From: Candidatus Gastranaerophilales bacterium
GTDB taxonomy: Bacteria; Cyanobacteriota; Vampirovibrionia; Gastranaerophilales; Gastranaerophilaceae
Assembly (NCBI GenBank): GCA_905236205.1
Contig: CAJOPF010000096.1
Coordinates: 1 to 37,091, forward strand
Length of the DNA stretch: 37,091 nt
Reading direction: 5' to 3'
The notes under the pieces were generated by a model. That model made no database searches, was not told where the DNA came from, and saw nothing but the letters and a program-made list of their open reading frames with translations. Made by a program: the position numbers and the translations under genes. This document shows positions 24,398-33,157 of this stretch, piece after piece (within the stretch, counting starts at the first letter, position 1; every line of letters begins with the position of its first letter).

Positions 24398-25999
24398 TTA
24401 ACCTGTAATAAAATCCAAATCGTCTTTTGGTGTTGAAATTGTTTTGATATCGTAGATATCTTTAAACGCCTCTATAATCATAGGATTTATTGATATTGGC
24501 GAACAATGACTTAAAAATATATTGTCTGCACCAAGTTCTTTCAAATTAAGTAAGTTAGAAAGGGCATATTTGTCGCATTTAGTTAAAAATATGCTTATAT
24601 CAAAAGTCTTTTCAGACATTTTTCGCGATAAATCTTCCAAAATTTTATACATAAGCATAAAATCATAGCTTGAGTTTATTTGAAAAGTATTTGTTGACGG
24701 AGTGTATGTCGAAAGCGTTATGGCATGAGTATTTGCAGATAAAGATTTTAAAAGTCTTGAAAAATACCTTTTTTGCAAAGATGTATGATTTAAAATTCCT
24801 ATAATCAGCAAATGTCTTATATCTCTGGAATTGATTTTTGTTATGATTTCGTTAACACGATTTTCAACAATTTCGTCTTGATAACCTATCTTTAAGGAAT
24901 CTCTTATCTGACCTTTAGCAAAACCTTTTGCGTCAAAAGCAGATTTTATTAAAGGCTCAAAATCTTTATCGGTAATTTGTGCAACACCTTTAGGAACATT
25001 TATATCTGTTGTAAATAATCTTCCTCTGTAAAGATATTCTATGTTTTGCAGAGAATTTTTTGTCATTAAAATTGAACCGGGAAATGTTGCAAAATCAAGC
25101 AAACAGTTTTCAACACCCAGACCGAATTGACCTCTAAGCTGTTTATAGGCTTTTAATTTCGGGTAAGTATGTCCCATAATCATAGAGCCATGTGTATAAA
25201 CATCTAAATTTAAGCCTTTTGTGGCTTTCAATACGTCTTCCAATTCTTTTAGATTGGAACCCGAAACAAGAATGGCTTTGCCGTTTCGTGTGGAAAATGA
25301 AACTTCTACGGGTTCTTGCTTTCCGTAAGTTTCAATTTCGGTTTGATGTAACAATTTTACAAGTTTATAGTTTATCAAAGAAAAACGTTTGATTATTTTC
25401 TTAAGGTTATCTGTTGAAGTTTTTTTATAATTCATCATACTCAAAACTTGCAGCATTGAATAATAAGCATCATCATTTTCTTTTCCGTAACTTTTAAGCT
25501 GAATAAGGTTAATACAAACATTTTTTATTAAAACAAACATAATTTCAAAAATATGTCTGTGCCGTCTGTCTAAAATTTTATTCTTTTTTATAAACTCCTT
25601 TTCACCCTGTTTTATCGCTTCATTCATATCAAATTTTTTGCTGATTTTTATTTGTAATTCAAGCTTTTCTGTGCTTAAATTATTGTTTTTGCAAATTCTT
25701 TCATACAAAATCTTTGATTGTCTCAAATTTTCGTATATTGTTAAAATAATATTTTTAAATTGTTCTTTTGAATAATCTGTATTTGAAACAAATCCCGAAA
25801 GAGTATTTAATATGTTTTCTTTAATTACTTTGTTAGTTACACCGCGTTTTTTTAGTTTCAAAGTATAAAAAGCCAATTGCTTTATATACATTATGATTAC
25901 TTCCTGCAAAGAAGAAATTGTAGGGTCTGTTGAGCATACTCCTTTTGCAACACAACTGTCAAAATTATATTCATCAAATTGATAATAATTATAAAACAT
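24398..25999 (-). CDS. Hybrid-cluster-protein (Hcp) homologue lacking cluster ligands
   Basis: 533 residues, the length of Hcp. ATG at 25999 with AAAGGTG upstream. Hcp motifs are recognisable: N-terminal SCVAKGVC-x-TDP then LQEVIIMYIKQLAFY, the VSGSNLKELEDVLKATKGLN block, DVYTHGSMIMGHTYPKLKAY, FATFPGSILMT and RLFTTDINVPKGV. However, the metal ligands are gone. Of the N-terminal [4Fe-4S] cysteines, positions 3 and 6 are Tyr and only Cys16 and Cys22 remain. Hybrid-cluster His, Glu and first Cys are Ser248, Ser272 and Ser316, at exactly the Hcp spacings of 24 and 44 residues. The later Cys ligands (persulfide region near 402, ACGK-type near 430, QCND-type near 443) are also absent. Hydroxylamine/NO reductase chemistry is therefore unlikely. 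It appears intact and translated, so a structural or regulatory role is possible. Confidence 0.82.
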   Translation of the reverse strand: MFYNYYQFDEYNFDSCVAKGVCSTDPTISSLQEVIIMYIKQLAFYTLKLKKRGVTNKVIKENILNTLSGFVSNTDYSKEQFKNIILTIYENLRQSKILYERICKNNNLSTEKLELQIKISKKFDMNEAIKQGEKEFIKKNKILDRRHRHIFEIMFVLIKNVCINLIQLKSYGKENDDAYYSMLQVLSMMNYKKTSTDNLKKIIKRFSLINYKLVKLLHQTEIETYGKQEPVEVSFSTRNGKAILVSGSNLKELEDVLKATKGLNLDVYTHGSMIMGHTYPKLKAYKQLRGQFGLGVENCLLDFATFPGSILMTKNSLQNIEYLYRGRLFTTDINVPKGVAQITDKDFEPLIKSAFDAKGFAKGQIRDSLKIGYQDEIVENRVNEIITKINSRDIRHLLIIGILNHTSLQKRYFSRLLKSLSANTHAITLSTYTPSTNTFQINSSYDFMLMYKILEDLSRKMSEKTFDISIFLTKCDKYALSNLLNLKELGADNIFLSHCSPISINPMIIEAFKDIYDIKTISTPKDDLDFITG

Positions 26000-26074
26000 A
26001 GCTATACACCTTTTTAGGTATGATAACCAATAAATATAATAATTTAATGCGACTTTCGGGCTATTTTGGTATAC

Positions 26075-26109
26075 AAAAAGGCGGATTTTTCATTTATGAA
26101 AAATCCGCC
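26075..26109 (-). terminator. Rho-independent terminator of clpB
   Basis: Perfect 14-bp arms at 26080-26093 and 26096-26109 with a 2-base centre. On the minus strand the hairpin is followed by TTTTT (complement of 26075-26079). It lies 15 bases after the clpB stop. Confidence 0.9.
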
Positions 26110-26124
26110 CTTAAGTTATCGATT

Positions 26125-28719
26125 TTATTTTGATTTACGTTTAAATTTTATATCTTCATCTTCTGCGTCAATTACAAGAGTATCACCTTTAATAAATTTT
26201 TGAGCCAAAATCAATTTTGACAATGGATTTTCTACTAATTGTCTTATTGCACGTTTTAAAGGTCTTGCACCGTATATAGGATTAAATCCTTTATTTGCAA
26301 GCAATTCTTTAGCTTCGGAAGTTATTTCAAGGTTAATTTCTTGTTCTTTTAAGCGTTTTCTTAAAGATTCCATTTGTATATCTACAATTTGTTTTAAATC
26401 ACATAAAGTCAAGCCTTTAAAGAAGATTGTTTCATCAACCCTGTTCAAAAATTCGGGTTTAAAACGTTCTTTCATAATCTCCATAACTTTTTCTTTTGTA
26501 TCTTCAAAATCACCTTTTAGAGAATCTTCCAATATAACATCACTTCCGATATTACTTGTCATAATTATCAAAGTGTTTTTAAAGTCGACAGTTCTGCCCT
26601 TGGAATCAGTCAAACGTCCATCGTCAAAAATTTGCAGCATCAAATTGAAAACATCAGGATGAGCTTTTTCAATTTCGTCGAAAAGCACAACTGAATAAGG
26701 TTTTCTTCTTACGGCCTCGGTTAATTGACCCCCTTCATCATAGCCGACATATCCCGGAGGTGCTCCGACAAGTCTTGCAACATTGTGTTTTTCCATATAT
26801 TCTGACATATCAATACGGATTAAGGCATCTTCGTCATTAAACATAAAATCTGCCAATGACTTAGCAAGTTCGGTTTTACCTACACCCGTAGGTCCTAAGA
26901 AAATAAAGGTACCTATCGGACGTTTAGGATCTTTTAAGCCTGAGCGTGCACGACGAATTGCATCTGAAACTGTTACAACGGCTTCATCTTGACCTATTAA
27001 GCGTTTATGTAATACATCTTCCATGGAAATCAACTTTTTCATTTCGCTTTCCATCAATTTGCTTACGGGAACACCTGTCCATTTACTTACGACTTCTGCA
27101 ATATCATCGCCGTCAATTTGTTCTTTCAGCAATTGGTTATCTTTTTTATCAGAACCTTGAATATCCTCAAGTTTCTTTTGCAGTTCCATCAGTTTACCGT
27201 ACTTTAATTCGGCTGCTCTTTGCAGGTCGGTATTTCTCTCGGCTTTTTCAATTTCAAGTTTAACCTGTTCAATTTGTTCTTTTATTGAAGCTTCGCCTTG
27301 AATTAAGTCTTTTTCTTTATTCCATTGTTCTTTCATAACGTTAATTTTGGAATCAAGGTCATTGATTTCATTTGTTATTTCAAGAATTTTTCTTTCGCAA
27401 TCAGGTGTCAAGTCCTCTTTTTTTAATGCTTCACGTTCAATTTCAAGCTGAACTTTTTGACGGGACATCATATCAATTTCTTCAGGCATGGAGTCAATTT
27501 CAATACGCAGAGAAGATGCGGCTTCGTCTATTAAATCTATTGCTTTGTCGGGTAGAAATCTGTCTGTGATGTATCTGTCGGAAAGTTTTGCCGCTTGAAT
27601 TAGCGCACTGTCTAAAATTCTAACACCATGATGAACTTCATATTTTTCTTTTAAACCGCGCAAAATACTTATTGTATCTTCAACTGTCGGTTCATTTACC
27701 ATTACGGGTTGAAAACGTCTTTCTAGGGCAGGATCTTTTTCAATGTATTTTCTGTACTCATTTATTGTTGTTGCACCGATTGTTCTCAAAACGCCTCTTG
27801 CAAGCATTGGTTTCAATAAATTTCCTGCATCCATTGAACCTTCTGTTGCGCCTGCACCGACAACCGTATGCAATTCATCAATAAACATTACGATATGACC
27901 GTCAGAGTCTTCAACTTCTTTTAATACAGCTTTTAAACGTTCTTCAAATTCACCTCTGAATTTTGCACCTGCAACCAAAGCGCCTAAGTCAAGTGAGATT
28001 AGCTTATCATTTTTAAGGCTTTCGGGTACATCGCCTCTAACCATACGTTGAGCTAAACCTTCAATAATGGCTGTTTTACCGACACCAGGTTCACCTATTA
28101 AAACGGGATTATTTTTTGTACGGCGGTTTAAAACCTGTATTATGCGTCGAATTTCTTCATCACGACCAATAACGGGATCTAATTTACCTTTTCTTGCTCT
28201 TTCTGTTAAGTCAGTAGAATACTTTTCAAGAGCTTTCATATTTTCTTCTGCGTTTTTATTATCCACTTTTTTGTTACCTCGTACTTTCTTCATTGCATTT
28301 AGCACTGTATTTGTTGTTACACGCGCATCTGCAAGGAGTTTTTTAATATTACTGTTTTCAAGTTTTGTCATCGCAAGAAGAATACTTTCAATTGAAATAT
28401 ATTCATCTTTTAGTTCTTGAGATGTTGTATCCGCTATATCAAGTAATGCGGATGTATTATTTGATAGGAATAACTGTTGAGTATTCTGAACTCCGCTTAT
28501 TGTCGGAAAATCATTTACTGCCTTTGTTACAGCGGTTATAAAATTTTGATTCAGCAGTTTTAATTCTGTCAAATAATCTCTTGAAATACCGCTATCCTGA
28601 ATCATTGCAAGCATAATATGCTCAGGTTCAATTTGGGTATTGTGTTTTGAATTCATCAATGCACTTGCAGATGAAAGAATTTCTTGTGAATAATTTGTCA
28701 GTTTATCAAAGTTTATCAT
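26125..28719 (-). CDS. clpB: Protein disaggregase ClpB (AAA+ chaperone)
   Basis: Hexameric ATPase that pulls polypeptides out of aggregates together with DnaK. 864 residues, full length. Order: N-terminal double Clp_N domain (1 to about 150), first AAA+ with Walker [10 protein letters not shown] and Walker B-type [13 protein letters not shown], the coiled-coil middle domain (about 405-525) that distinguishes ClpB from ClpA/ClpC, second AAA+ with [13 protein letters not shown] and [14 protein letters not shown], and the C-terminal D2-small domain. TAAAAT (complement of 28726-28731) lies exactly 6 nt before the ATG, so the mRNA may be leaderless. I see no CIRCE inverted repeat in the divergent gap 28720-28818. 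Confidence 0.97.
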   Translation of the reverse strand: MINFDKLTNYSQEILSSASALMNSKHNTQIEPEHIMLAMIQDSGISRDYLTELKLLNQNFITAVTKAVNDFPTISGVQNTQQLFLSNNTSALLDIADTTSQELKDEYISIESILLAMTKLENSNIKKLLADARVTTNTVLNAMKKVRGNKKVDNKNAEENMKALEKYSTDLTERARKGKLDPVIGRDEEIRRIIQVLNRRTKNNPVLIGEPGVGKTAIIEGLAQRMVRGDVPESLKNDKLISLDLGALVAGAKFRGEFEERLKAVLKEVEDSDGHIVMFIDELHTVVGAGATEGSMDAGNLLKPMLARGVLRTIGATTINEYRKYIEKDPALERRFQPVMVNEPTVEDTISILRGLKEKYEVHHGVRILDSALIQAAKLSDRYITDRFLPDKAIDLIDEAASSLRIEIDSMPEEIDMMSRQKVQLEIEREALKKEDLTPDCERKILEITNEINDLDSKINVMKEQWNKEKDLIQGEASIKEQIEQVKLEIEKAERNTDLQRAAELKYGKLMELQKKLEDIQGSDKKDNQLLKEQIDGDDIAEVVSKWTGVPVSKLMESEMKKLISMEDVLHKRLIGQDEAVVTVSDAIRRARSGLKDPKRPIGTFIFLGPTGVGKTELAKSLADFMFNDEDALIRIDMSEYMEKHNVARLVGAPPGYVGYDEGGQLTEAVRRKPYSVVLFDEIEKAHPDVFNLMLQIFDDGRLTDSKGRTVDFKNTLIIMTSNIGSDVILEDSLKGDFEDTKEKVMEIMKERFKPEFLNRVDETIFFKGLTLCDLKQIVDIQMESLRKRLKEQEINLEITSEAKELLANKGFNPIYGARPLKRAIRQLVENPLSKLILAQKFIKGDTLVIDAEDEDIKFKRKSK

Positions 28720-28780
28720 ATTATCATTTTAATACATTTTTGCAAAATATTTAAAAAATTCACATTTTGTTAATTATTCA

Positions 28781-28809
28781 TTGATAAATGCAATATTTAA
28801 TCATATAAT
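28781..28809 (+). promoter_or_regulatory. Promoter of the GT39 gene
   Basis: TTGATA at 28781-28786, a 17-base spacer and TATAAT at 28804-28809. The ATG at 28819 follows after only 9 bases with no Shine-Dalgarno, so the transcript would be leaderless or carry a leader of a few nucleotides. Confidence 0.7.
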
Positions 28810-28818
28810 TTTCTTATT

Positions 28819-30516
28819 ATGGAAAAGATTAGAAAATATTATTTACAAATTTTTATTTTGTTATTGGTACTTTTGGGAATAGAACTTCGTGTTGCGGTTT
28901 CAAACGTTCCTCTTTGGTATGACGAAGGTCATTCAATACTCGTTGCCATAAAGAGTTTTCCTTTTGGTATAAACGAATTTCTGTTTACAAAAGATTTTCA
29001 ACATACACCGTTTTATTTCTATTTTTTGCATTTTTGGTTAAAAATATTTGGTACGAACGAAGTTATTTTAAGAATGTCATCGGCAATTTTTGGCGTTGCC
29101 ACAATTCCTTTGACATATATTGTAGGTAAAAAATTATATGACAAAAATGTCGGCATAATTTCAGCCCTGCTTGTTACAGTAAGTCCGCTTTTGGTCTATT
29201 ATTCAATAGAAATAAGAATGTATGCGGCAGTTACATTTTTCGCAGTTTTGTCAATGAATTATTTACTGGATTTTGATGAAAACGGTGACAAAAAATCTTT
29301 AATTAAATTACTTGCCGTAAATACCTTAATTCCTTATCTTTTGATAGGTGGAATTGTTTTTTATATAGGTCAATTAGTATCATTTTTCATATATCTTTTT
29401 GTTACTCAGAAAGATAATGCTGAAAAAATCGGTAAATATTTTGTTTATCAGGTTTATCAATTCATTTTGTTAATACCGTATTTTATAATTGCAATTTACT
29501 ATGCGGTTCAAAGAAGTACGTTTATGATGTTTCATATTCCGCCGTTTGAATTTATGCACTTTTTGGGTAACTTGCAAAATTATTTTGGAACAAGAGTAGG
29601 TATGCTGTTTTGGGTAAATTACACGCCTGTATACATCAATTTTGTGTTCTTTGTTGCCGTAATAATTCCGATTATATATTTTATAAACGCACTTATTAAA
29701 GCCTTTAAAGAAAAGAAATCCAAATTATTTATGGTATTTTTAACCGTAATGATTTCTTACGGAATTATTTTAATCTCAGCTATGTTGAAGGTTGTTGTTA
29801 TTGTTCCGAGATATACAATATTTATAGCTCCAATGGTTATGATACTTGCGGCTGTTGGTTTTTCTAAGTTGGCAAAATGGCATCTTGCAGTATTTTTAGT
29901 ATTCTTTTCATCATTAAGTATATATTTCTTATTTCATGATCAAGCATATTATCAAACAAAATACAATGCACTTTTTGATTCTATAAACTATTATCAATCA
30001 CGCGGATTAAACGGAGAAGATTTGGTTTACAGACCGTTTGCATCAAGCGTAGCATTTATTTATGAAAGTGCGGATACTCCAAAAGCTCCTCCGTTAGAAT
30101 GTCTGCACGAATTTAGAAAGCCGGAAAACACTTTAGTTTATGATGATGACCAAATTGAACAGTTTAAAAAAGGCAATATTGATGAAACTTGGTTTAAAAT
30201 TGTTCAAAGCAACGGGCATGTATCCAAAAGATTTTATAATTATTTGAAAAAGACTTACTTAGATAATGTTAAACCGGGTAGATTTATTGTAATGGCAATT
30301 TACGGACCTGATAATCAGGCAATTGTTGACAGAAATCAATATATTCAAACATTTAACTCCCCTGAAGCTGTTCATAAAGACAGAATTCTTGCCGCTTTGT
30401 GTAAGCTTTTTGATGATTCCAAAAATATATTTATGGAACAATGTGATTTGGTCGAAGTTATCTCTATTAACGATACAACATATTTCTTATTCAGAAAAAG
30501 ACCATACAAAAAATAG
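28819..30516 (+). CDS. GT39/ArnT-like polyprenyl-phosphate-dependent glycosyltransferase
   Basis: 565 residues. A membrane protein with an N-terminal anchor (about 7-24) and many further hydrophobic helices to about residue 380, followed by a soluble C-terminal domain. The N-terminal loop VPLWYDEGHS places Asp35-Glu36 where PMT/ArnT enzymes have their catalytic acidic pair, and DFQHTPFYFYFLHFWLKIFG corresponds to the HPPLYYLLL-type motif. These enzymes transfer a sugar from polyprenyl-phosphate to lipid A, protein or glycan on the outer face of the inner membrane; the acceptor here is unknown. It is divergent from clpB with a 99-base gap. Confidence 0.82.
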   Translation: MEKIRKYYLQIFILLLVLLGIELRVAVSNVPLWYDEGHSILVAIKSFPFGINEFLFTKDFQHTPFYFYFLHFWLKIFGTNEVILRMSSAIFGVATIPLTYIVGKKLYDKNVGIISALLVTVSPLLVYYSIEIRMYAAVTFFAVLSMNYLLDFDENGDKKSLIKLLAVNTLIPYLLIGGIVFYIGQLVSFFIYLFVTQKDNAEKIGKYFVYQVYQFILLIPYFIIAIYYAVQRSTFMMFHIPPFEFMHFLGNLQNYFGTRVGMLFWVNYTPVYINFVFFVAVIIPIIYFINALIKAFKEKKSKLFMVFLTVMISYGIILISAMLKVVVIVPRYTIFIAPMVMILAAVGFSKLAKWHLAVFLVFFSSLSIYFLFHDQAYYQTKYNALFDSINYYQSRGLNGEDLVYRPFASSVAFIYESADTPKAPPLECLHEFRKPENTLVYDDDQIEQFKKGNIDETWFKIVQSNGHVSKRFYNYLKKTYLDNVKPGRFIVMAIYGPDNQAIVDRNQYIQTFNSPEAVHKDRILAALCKLFDDSKNIFMEQCDLVEVISINDTTYFLFRKRPYKK

Positions 30517-30528
30517 TTTTCGTAAATA

Positions 30529-30645
30529 GTGAATCGTGAGTAGTGAGTTGTGAATGGTGAGTTGTGTCATACCGAACGAACTACGTGAGTTGCAGTTGGT
30601 TTGTGAATAGTGAATGGTGAGTTGATTTTATTCACCATTCACTAT
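30529..30645. repeat. Tandem heptanucleotide repeats (GTGARTN) with a closing inverted repeat
   Basis: Five consecutive heptamers run from 30529 to 30563 (GTGAATC, GTGAGTA, GTGAGTT, GTGAATG, GTGAGTT). Three more run from 30603 to 30623 (GTGAATA, GTGAATG, GTGAGTT). Bases 30607-30620 are the reverse complement of 30632-30645, giving a perfect 14-bp stem with an 11-base loop. No U-tract follows on either strand, so it is not a standard terminator. It fills the 136-base gap between the glycosyltransferase and the tail-fibre assembly gene. It resembles the short tandem heptamer repeats reported for filamentous cyanobacteria. Confidence 0.75.
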
Positions 30646-30652
30646 CCAAAAT

Positions 30653-31006
30653 TTATAATTCTGCCATCACCTGCCTTATTTCTGCAACTTGTTCATTGTA
30701 ATATTCTAACCATGATTGAGTTTCTGTTTTCATTGAAGGCTCGCACATAGCTCGTATTCTTTTTTTATCAAGTTCTTCAAGCTGTTTTTTTAATTCTTTA
30801 ATTCTGTTTTGTCTTTCTTTTTCGGCTTGTTTACTTTCATAATCAACATCAATTTCGGGTTCTCCGTTGACCATAATTTCATTTGCTTCAAGCGCATATA
30901 AACAGTTTTCTGTTTCAAAAACAGCCATACTTCTGTTATGGTTGTATTCTACAATAAAATCAGCCCTTTGTTTGTCTGTGTAAGGTTTTTGTAATTGATA
31001 ACTCAT
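30653..31006 (-). CDS. Phage-type tail-fibre assembly protein (putative)
   Basis: 117 residues, ATG at 31006 with AAAGGAG upstream. A short N-terminal beta region (FIVEYNHNRSMAVFETENCLYALEANE) is followed by an acidic link and a coiled-coil tail (KQLEELDKKRIRAMCEPSMK, then QSWLEYYNEQVAEIR). This ELD-x-K-x-IRA...Y-x-x-Q pattern is common in small proteins encoded after phage tail fibres. It sits 15 bases downstream of the tail-fibre-like gene, the usual order for a fibre and its assembly chaperone. The family call rests on pattern and context. Confidence 0.6.
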   Translation of the reverse strand: MSYQLQKPYTDKQRADFIVEYNHNRSMAVFETENCLYALEANEIMVNGEPEIDVDYESKQAEKERQNRIKELKKQLEELDKKRIRAMCEPSMKTETQSWLEYYNEQVAEIRQVMAEL

Positions 31007-31021
31007 ATATTAACTCCTTTC

Positions 31022-32038
31022 CTAAAAAGCATACCCGCAAGCGAACCAATAAATTGATTCAACATCACTTTCTCTTTTTGTAATTGTAAAATATGTTTTT
31101 GTTTTTGAACTGCTTGTTCCTTTCATTATGATACTGTATACAGCACTTGTATCTGCCCCTAATGTAGTTATTTGAACATTATATGCCGTATTTGCAAAAG
31201 GTGTTACAAAATATATTATTTGTTCATCCGAAACATCAGAAACTCTGCTCCACTGTTCGCAATAACCGTCCGAAAAAATTCTGTATCCTGAATATGCATT
31301 AATATAAGTGTCTTTTACGTAAATTATGTTGTTTTTATTTACGTTAAATCCGTTATCATTAAATTGATTGTATTTAACAGCTGTAATAGAACCGCTTTCA
31401 ACTGTAGCGGTACCTAAAAAAACGTCATTGAAATCAGTCCAAGAATTGTTTTTATAGATTTTTGCACTAAGAGGAGAAACTGATGTGTTTACAAAAACAG
31501 TATTATTTAATGGTGATTCGGGAGCTGCTTTTTGAGTATAAATAGTATTATTATAAGCATAAGCTGTTCCGTTGCTTTTTAAAAAGATATTGTAATCTCC
31601 GTCAGCGTAGGATGACATGTTTATACTGTTGACGGAAGTAACGGTAAATCTTGGTTGATTATTTGCAGGTACTGCAACTATCGGACCATAAGTTGAATTA
31701 TCAACTCTAAAACTCAATGTACCTCCTGAATATGCCATAAAAGAAGGATTACCTGAAGAATTTGTGCGCGCACTTTCAATTACAAAATGGGTTGCCAAAC
31801 GTGAAATAGTGTCACTAAATCCGTTGACAGCATTACTAACTGCCGTTTCGAATTGCGATTTATTTACTGCATGCGTATTTTCTGTTGCATTTGCAACTGA
31901 AAATACTTGTGCAGAATTACCTGCTTTTTCGGCTTTTTGATTTAATTCATCTTGAACAGCAACAAAATTTTCATTAACTTCCTGTGCTTTTGCTTTTGTT
32001 CCTGGAACAAAAGTGTTTGGCACTATAAAATTGCTCAT
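31022..32038 (-). CDS. Phage tail-fibre-like protein
   Basis: 338 residues, ATG at 32038 with AAAGGAAA upstream. The N-terminus (FVPGTKAKAQEVNENFVAVQ) is the helical collar typical of fibres and receptor-binding proteins. SVANATENTHAVNKSQF is the N-A-T-x-x-x-HAVNKxQ motif of many tail fibres. The middle is Ser/Asn/Thr-rich beta structure. The C-terminus (SDGYCEQWSRV, then TPFANTAYNVQITTLG and FACGYAF) resembles the gp53-like C-terminal knob. No other phage gene (capsid, tail tube, integrase, lysis) lies nearby. It is either a phage remnant or a domesticated fibre used by a particle encoded elsewhere. Confidence 0.75.
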   Translation of the reverse strand: MSNFIVPNTFVPGTKAKAQEVNENFVAVQDELNQKAEKAGNSAQVFSVANATENTHAVNKSQFETAVSNAVNGFSDTISRLATHFVIESARTNSSGNPSFMAYSGGTLSFRVDNSTYGPIVAVPANNQPRFTVTSVNSINMSSYADGDYNIFLKSNGTAYAYNNTIYTQKAAPESPLNNTVFVNTSVSPLSAKIYKNNSWTDFNDVFLGTATVESGSITAVKYNQFNDNGFNVNKNNIIYVKDTYINAYSGYRIFSDGYCEQWSRVSDVSDEQIIYFVTPFANTAYNVQITTLGADTSAVYSIIMKGTSSSKTKTYFTITKRESDVESIYWFACGYAF

Positions 32039-32085
32039 AAATTTCCTTTCTAAAATTTATGAACCATATATTGGGGCACAACTTA

Positions 32086-32114
32086 ATTAGACCATTTTTT
32101 TTGATATTTGTCAA
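32086..32114 (-). promoter_or_regulatory. Promoter of the tail-fibre pair
   Basis: On the minus strand TTGACA (complement of 32109-32114), a 17-base spacer and TCTAAT (complement of 32086-32091, one mismatch to TATAAT). The start would be near 32079, about 40 nt before the ATG at 32038. Confidence 0.7.
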
Positions 32115-32136
32115 ATAATTGATTTTGCAGTAAAAT
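32108..32136 (+). promoter_or_regulatory. Promoter of the alcohol-dehydrogenase-family gene
   Basis: TTGTCA at 32108-32113, a 17-base spacer and TAAAAT at 32131-32136. The -35 overlaps the -35 of the divergent tail-fibre promoter, so the two genes may compete for polymerase. The ATG at 32159 has an AAAGGAAAA Shine-Dalgarno. Confidence 0.65.
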
Positions 32137-32158
32137 TAACAAAAAAGAAAGGAAAAGT

Positions 32159-33130
32159 ATGAAAGCTGTTGTATTTGATGAAACTTTAAAATTGGATAAT
32201 AATTATGAAAAACCTGTACCTGCAAAAGGAGAAGCACTTATAAAAGTTAAACTTGCAGGTATTTGTAATACCGATTTTGAAATAACAAAAGGTTATATGG
32301 GCTACAAAGGTATTTTAGGACATGAATTTGTCGGTGTTGTTGAAGATGTTAACAGCGATGATAAAAGTTTAGTCGGAAAAAGAGTTGTTGCAGAAATTAG
32401 TTACGGATGCCATGAACCTGATTGTGAATGGTGTAATCAAGGACTTGTAAGACATTGTCCGAACAGACATACAATAGGTATATGGAAAAAAGACGGTTGT
32501 TTTGCCGAATATATAACACTTCCTACAGAAATTCTTTTTGAAGTGCCTGAAAATGTTTCGGATGAACAGGCTGTTTTTGTTGAACCTCTTGCTGCAGCTT
32601 GTGAAATTGTTGAACAACTACATATACAACCTATTCAAAAAGTTCTTGTTCAAGGTGACGGTAAATTAGGACTTACAACAGCATTAGCTCTTAATGCATA
32701 TAATTATGATGTAGTTTTAGCAGGCAGACATCAAAATAAGCTGGATATTGCAAAAGCTCAGGGGGTAAAGACAATTTTATCACAAGATTTGAAAAAAGAA
32801 CCTGTTTATGATGTGGTTGTTGAGGCAACCGGTTCAATATCAGGCTTTGAAGATGCAATGGTTTTAACAAAACCAAGAGGAATATTGGTTTTAAAAAGTA
32901 CGGTTGCAGGAAGTAAAGAAATCAATCTTGCTCCGATAGTTATAAATGAAATTACAGTTTTAGGTTCTCGCTGCGGACAATTTAAACCTGCTTTGAGATT
33001 ACTGGAAAAAGAAAGAATAGATTTTTCACCGTTAATTTCAGGCGTTTATGGTATAGACAACGCAATAGAAGCTTTTGAACGCAATAAAGAAAAAGATTCT
33101 CTGAAGGTTTTGATAAAATTTGATAAATAA
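32159..33130 (+). CDS. Zinc-dependent alcohol dehydrogenase family (MDR) protein
   Basis: 323 residues, medium-chain dehydrogenase/reductase. Catalytic-zinc elements are AGICNTDFE (Cys) and GHEFVG (His-Glu). The structural zinc lobe is C-x5-C-x2-C-x7-C (CHEPDCEWCNQGLVRHC). A Rossmann fold follows (VLVQGDGKLGL, where the usual GxGxxG reads GDGKLG), with LAGRHQNKLDIAKAQG giving a positively charged residue after the second strand, which may favour NADP. It is somewhat shorter than the usual 340-375 residues. The substrate is unknown: alcohol, polyol or sugar alcohol are possible. The stop is 24 bases before lptF/G. Confidence 0.85.
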   Translation: MKAVVFDETLKLDNNYEKPVPAKGEALIKVKLAGICNTDFEITKGYMGYKGILGHEFVGVVEDVNSDDKSLVGKRVVAEISYGCHEPDCEWCNQGLVRHCPNRHTIGIWKKDGCFAEYITLPTEILFEVPENVSDEQAVFVEPLAAACEIVEQLHIQPIQKVLVQGDGKLGLTTALALNAYNYDVVLAGRHQNKLDIAKAQGVKTILSQDLKKEPVYDVVVEATGSISGFEDAMVLTKPRGILVLKSTVAGSKEINLAPIVINEITVLGSRCGQFKPALRLLEKERIDFSPLISGVYGIDNAIEAFERNKEKDSLKVLIKFDK

Positions 33131-33157
33131 CAATATTTGAAATAAAATTAACTCATG
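33120..33157 (+). promoter_or_regulatory. Leaderless-type promoter of lptF/G
   Basis: TTGATA at 33120-33125, a 17-base spacer, TAAAAT at 33143-33148, 6 bases, then ATG at 33155. This is a complete promoter whose start point would fall on the ATG. It overlaps the end of the preceding gene. Confidence 0.65.

Noticed and set aside
24398-25999. Annotation as hydroxylamine reductase (Hcp)
   Set aside because: Fold motifs match but the hybrid-cluster ligands are substituted, so an enzymatic name would mislead.
28720-28818. CIRCE/HrcA operator upstream of clpB
   Set aside because: No TTAGCACTC-N9-GAGTGCTAA-like inverted repeat is present in the gap.
30529-30645. Heptamer repeats as CRISPR or as a rho-independent terminator
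   Set aside because: Units are 7 bp without spacers, and the hairpin has no U-tract on either strand.
30653-32038. A prophage in this region
   Set aside because: Only the fibre and assembly-type genes are present; no integrase, capsid, portal, tail tube or attachment repeats were seen around them.
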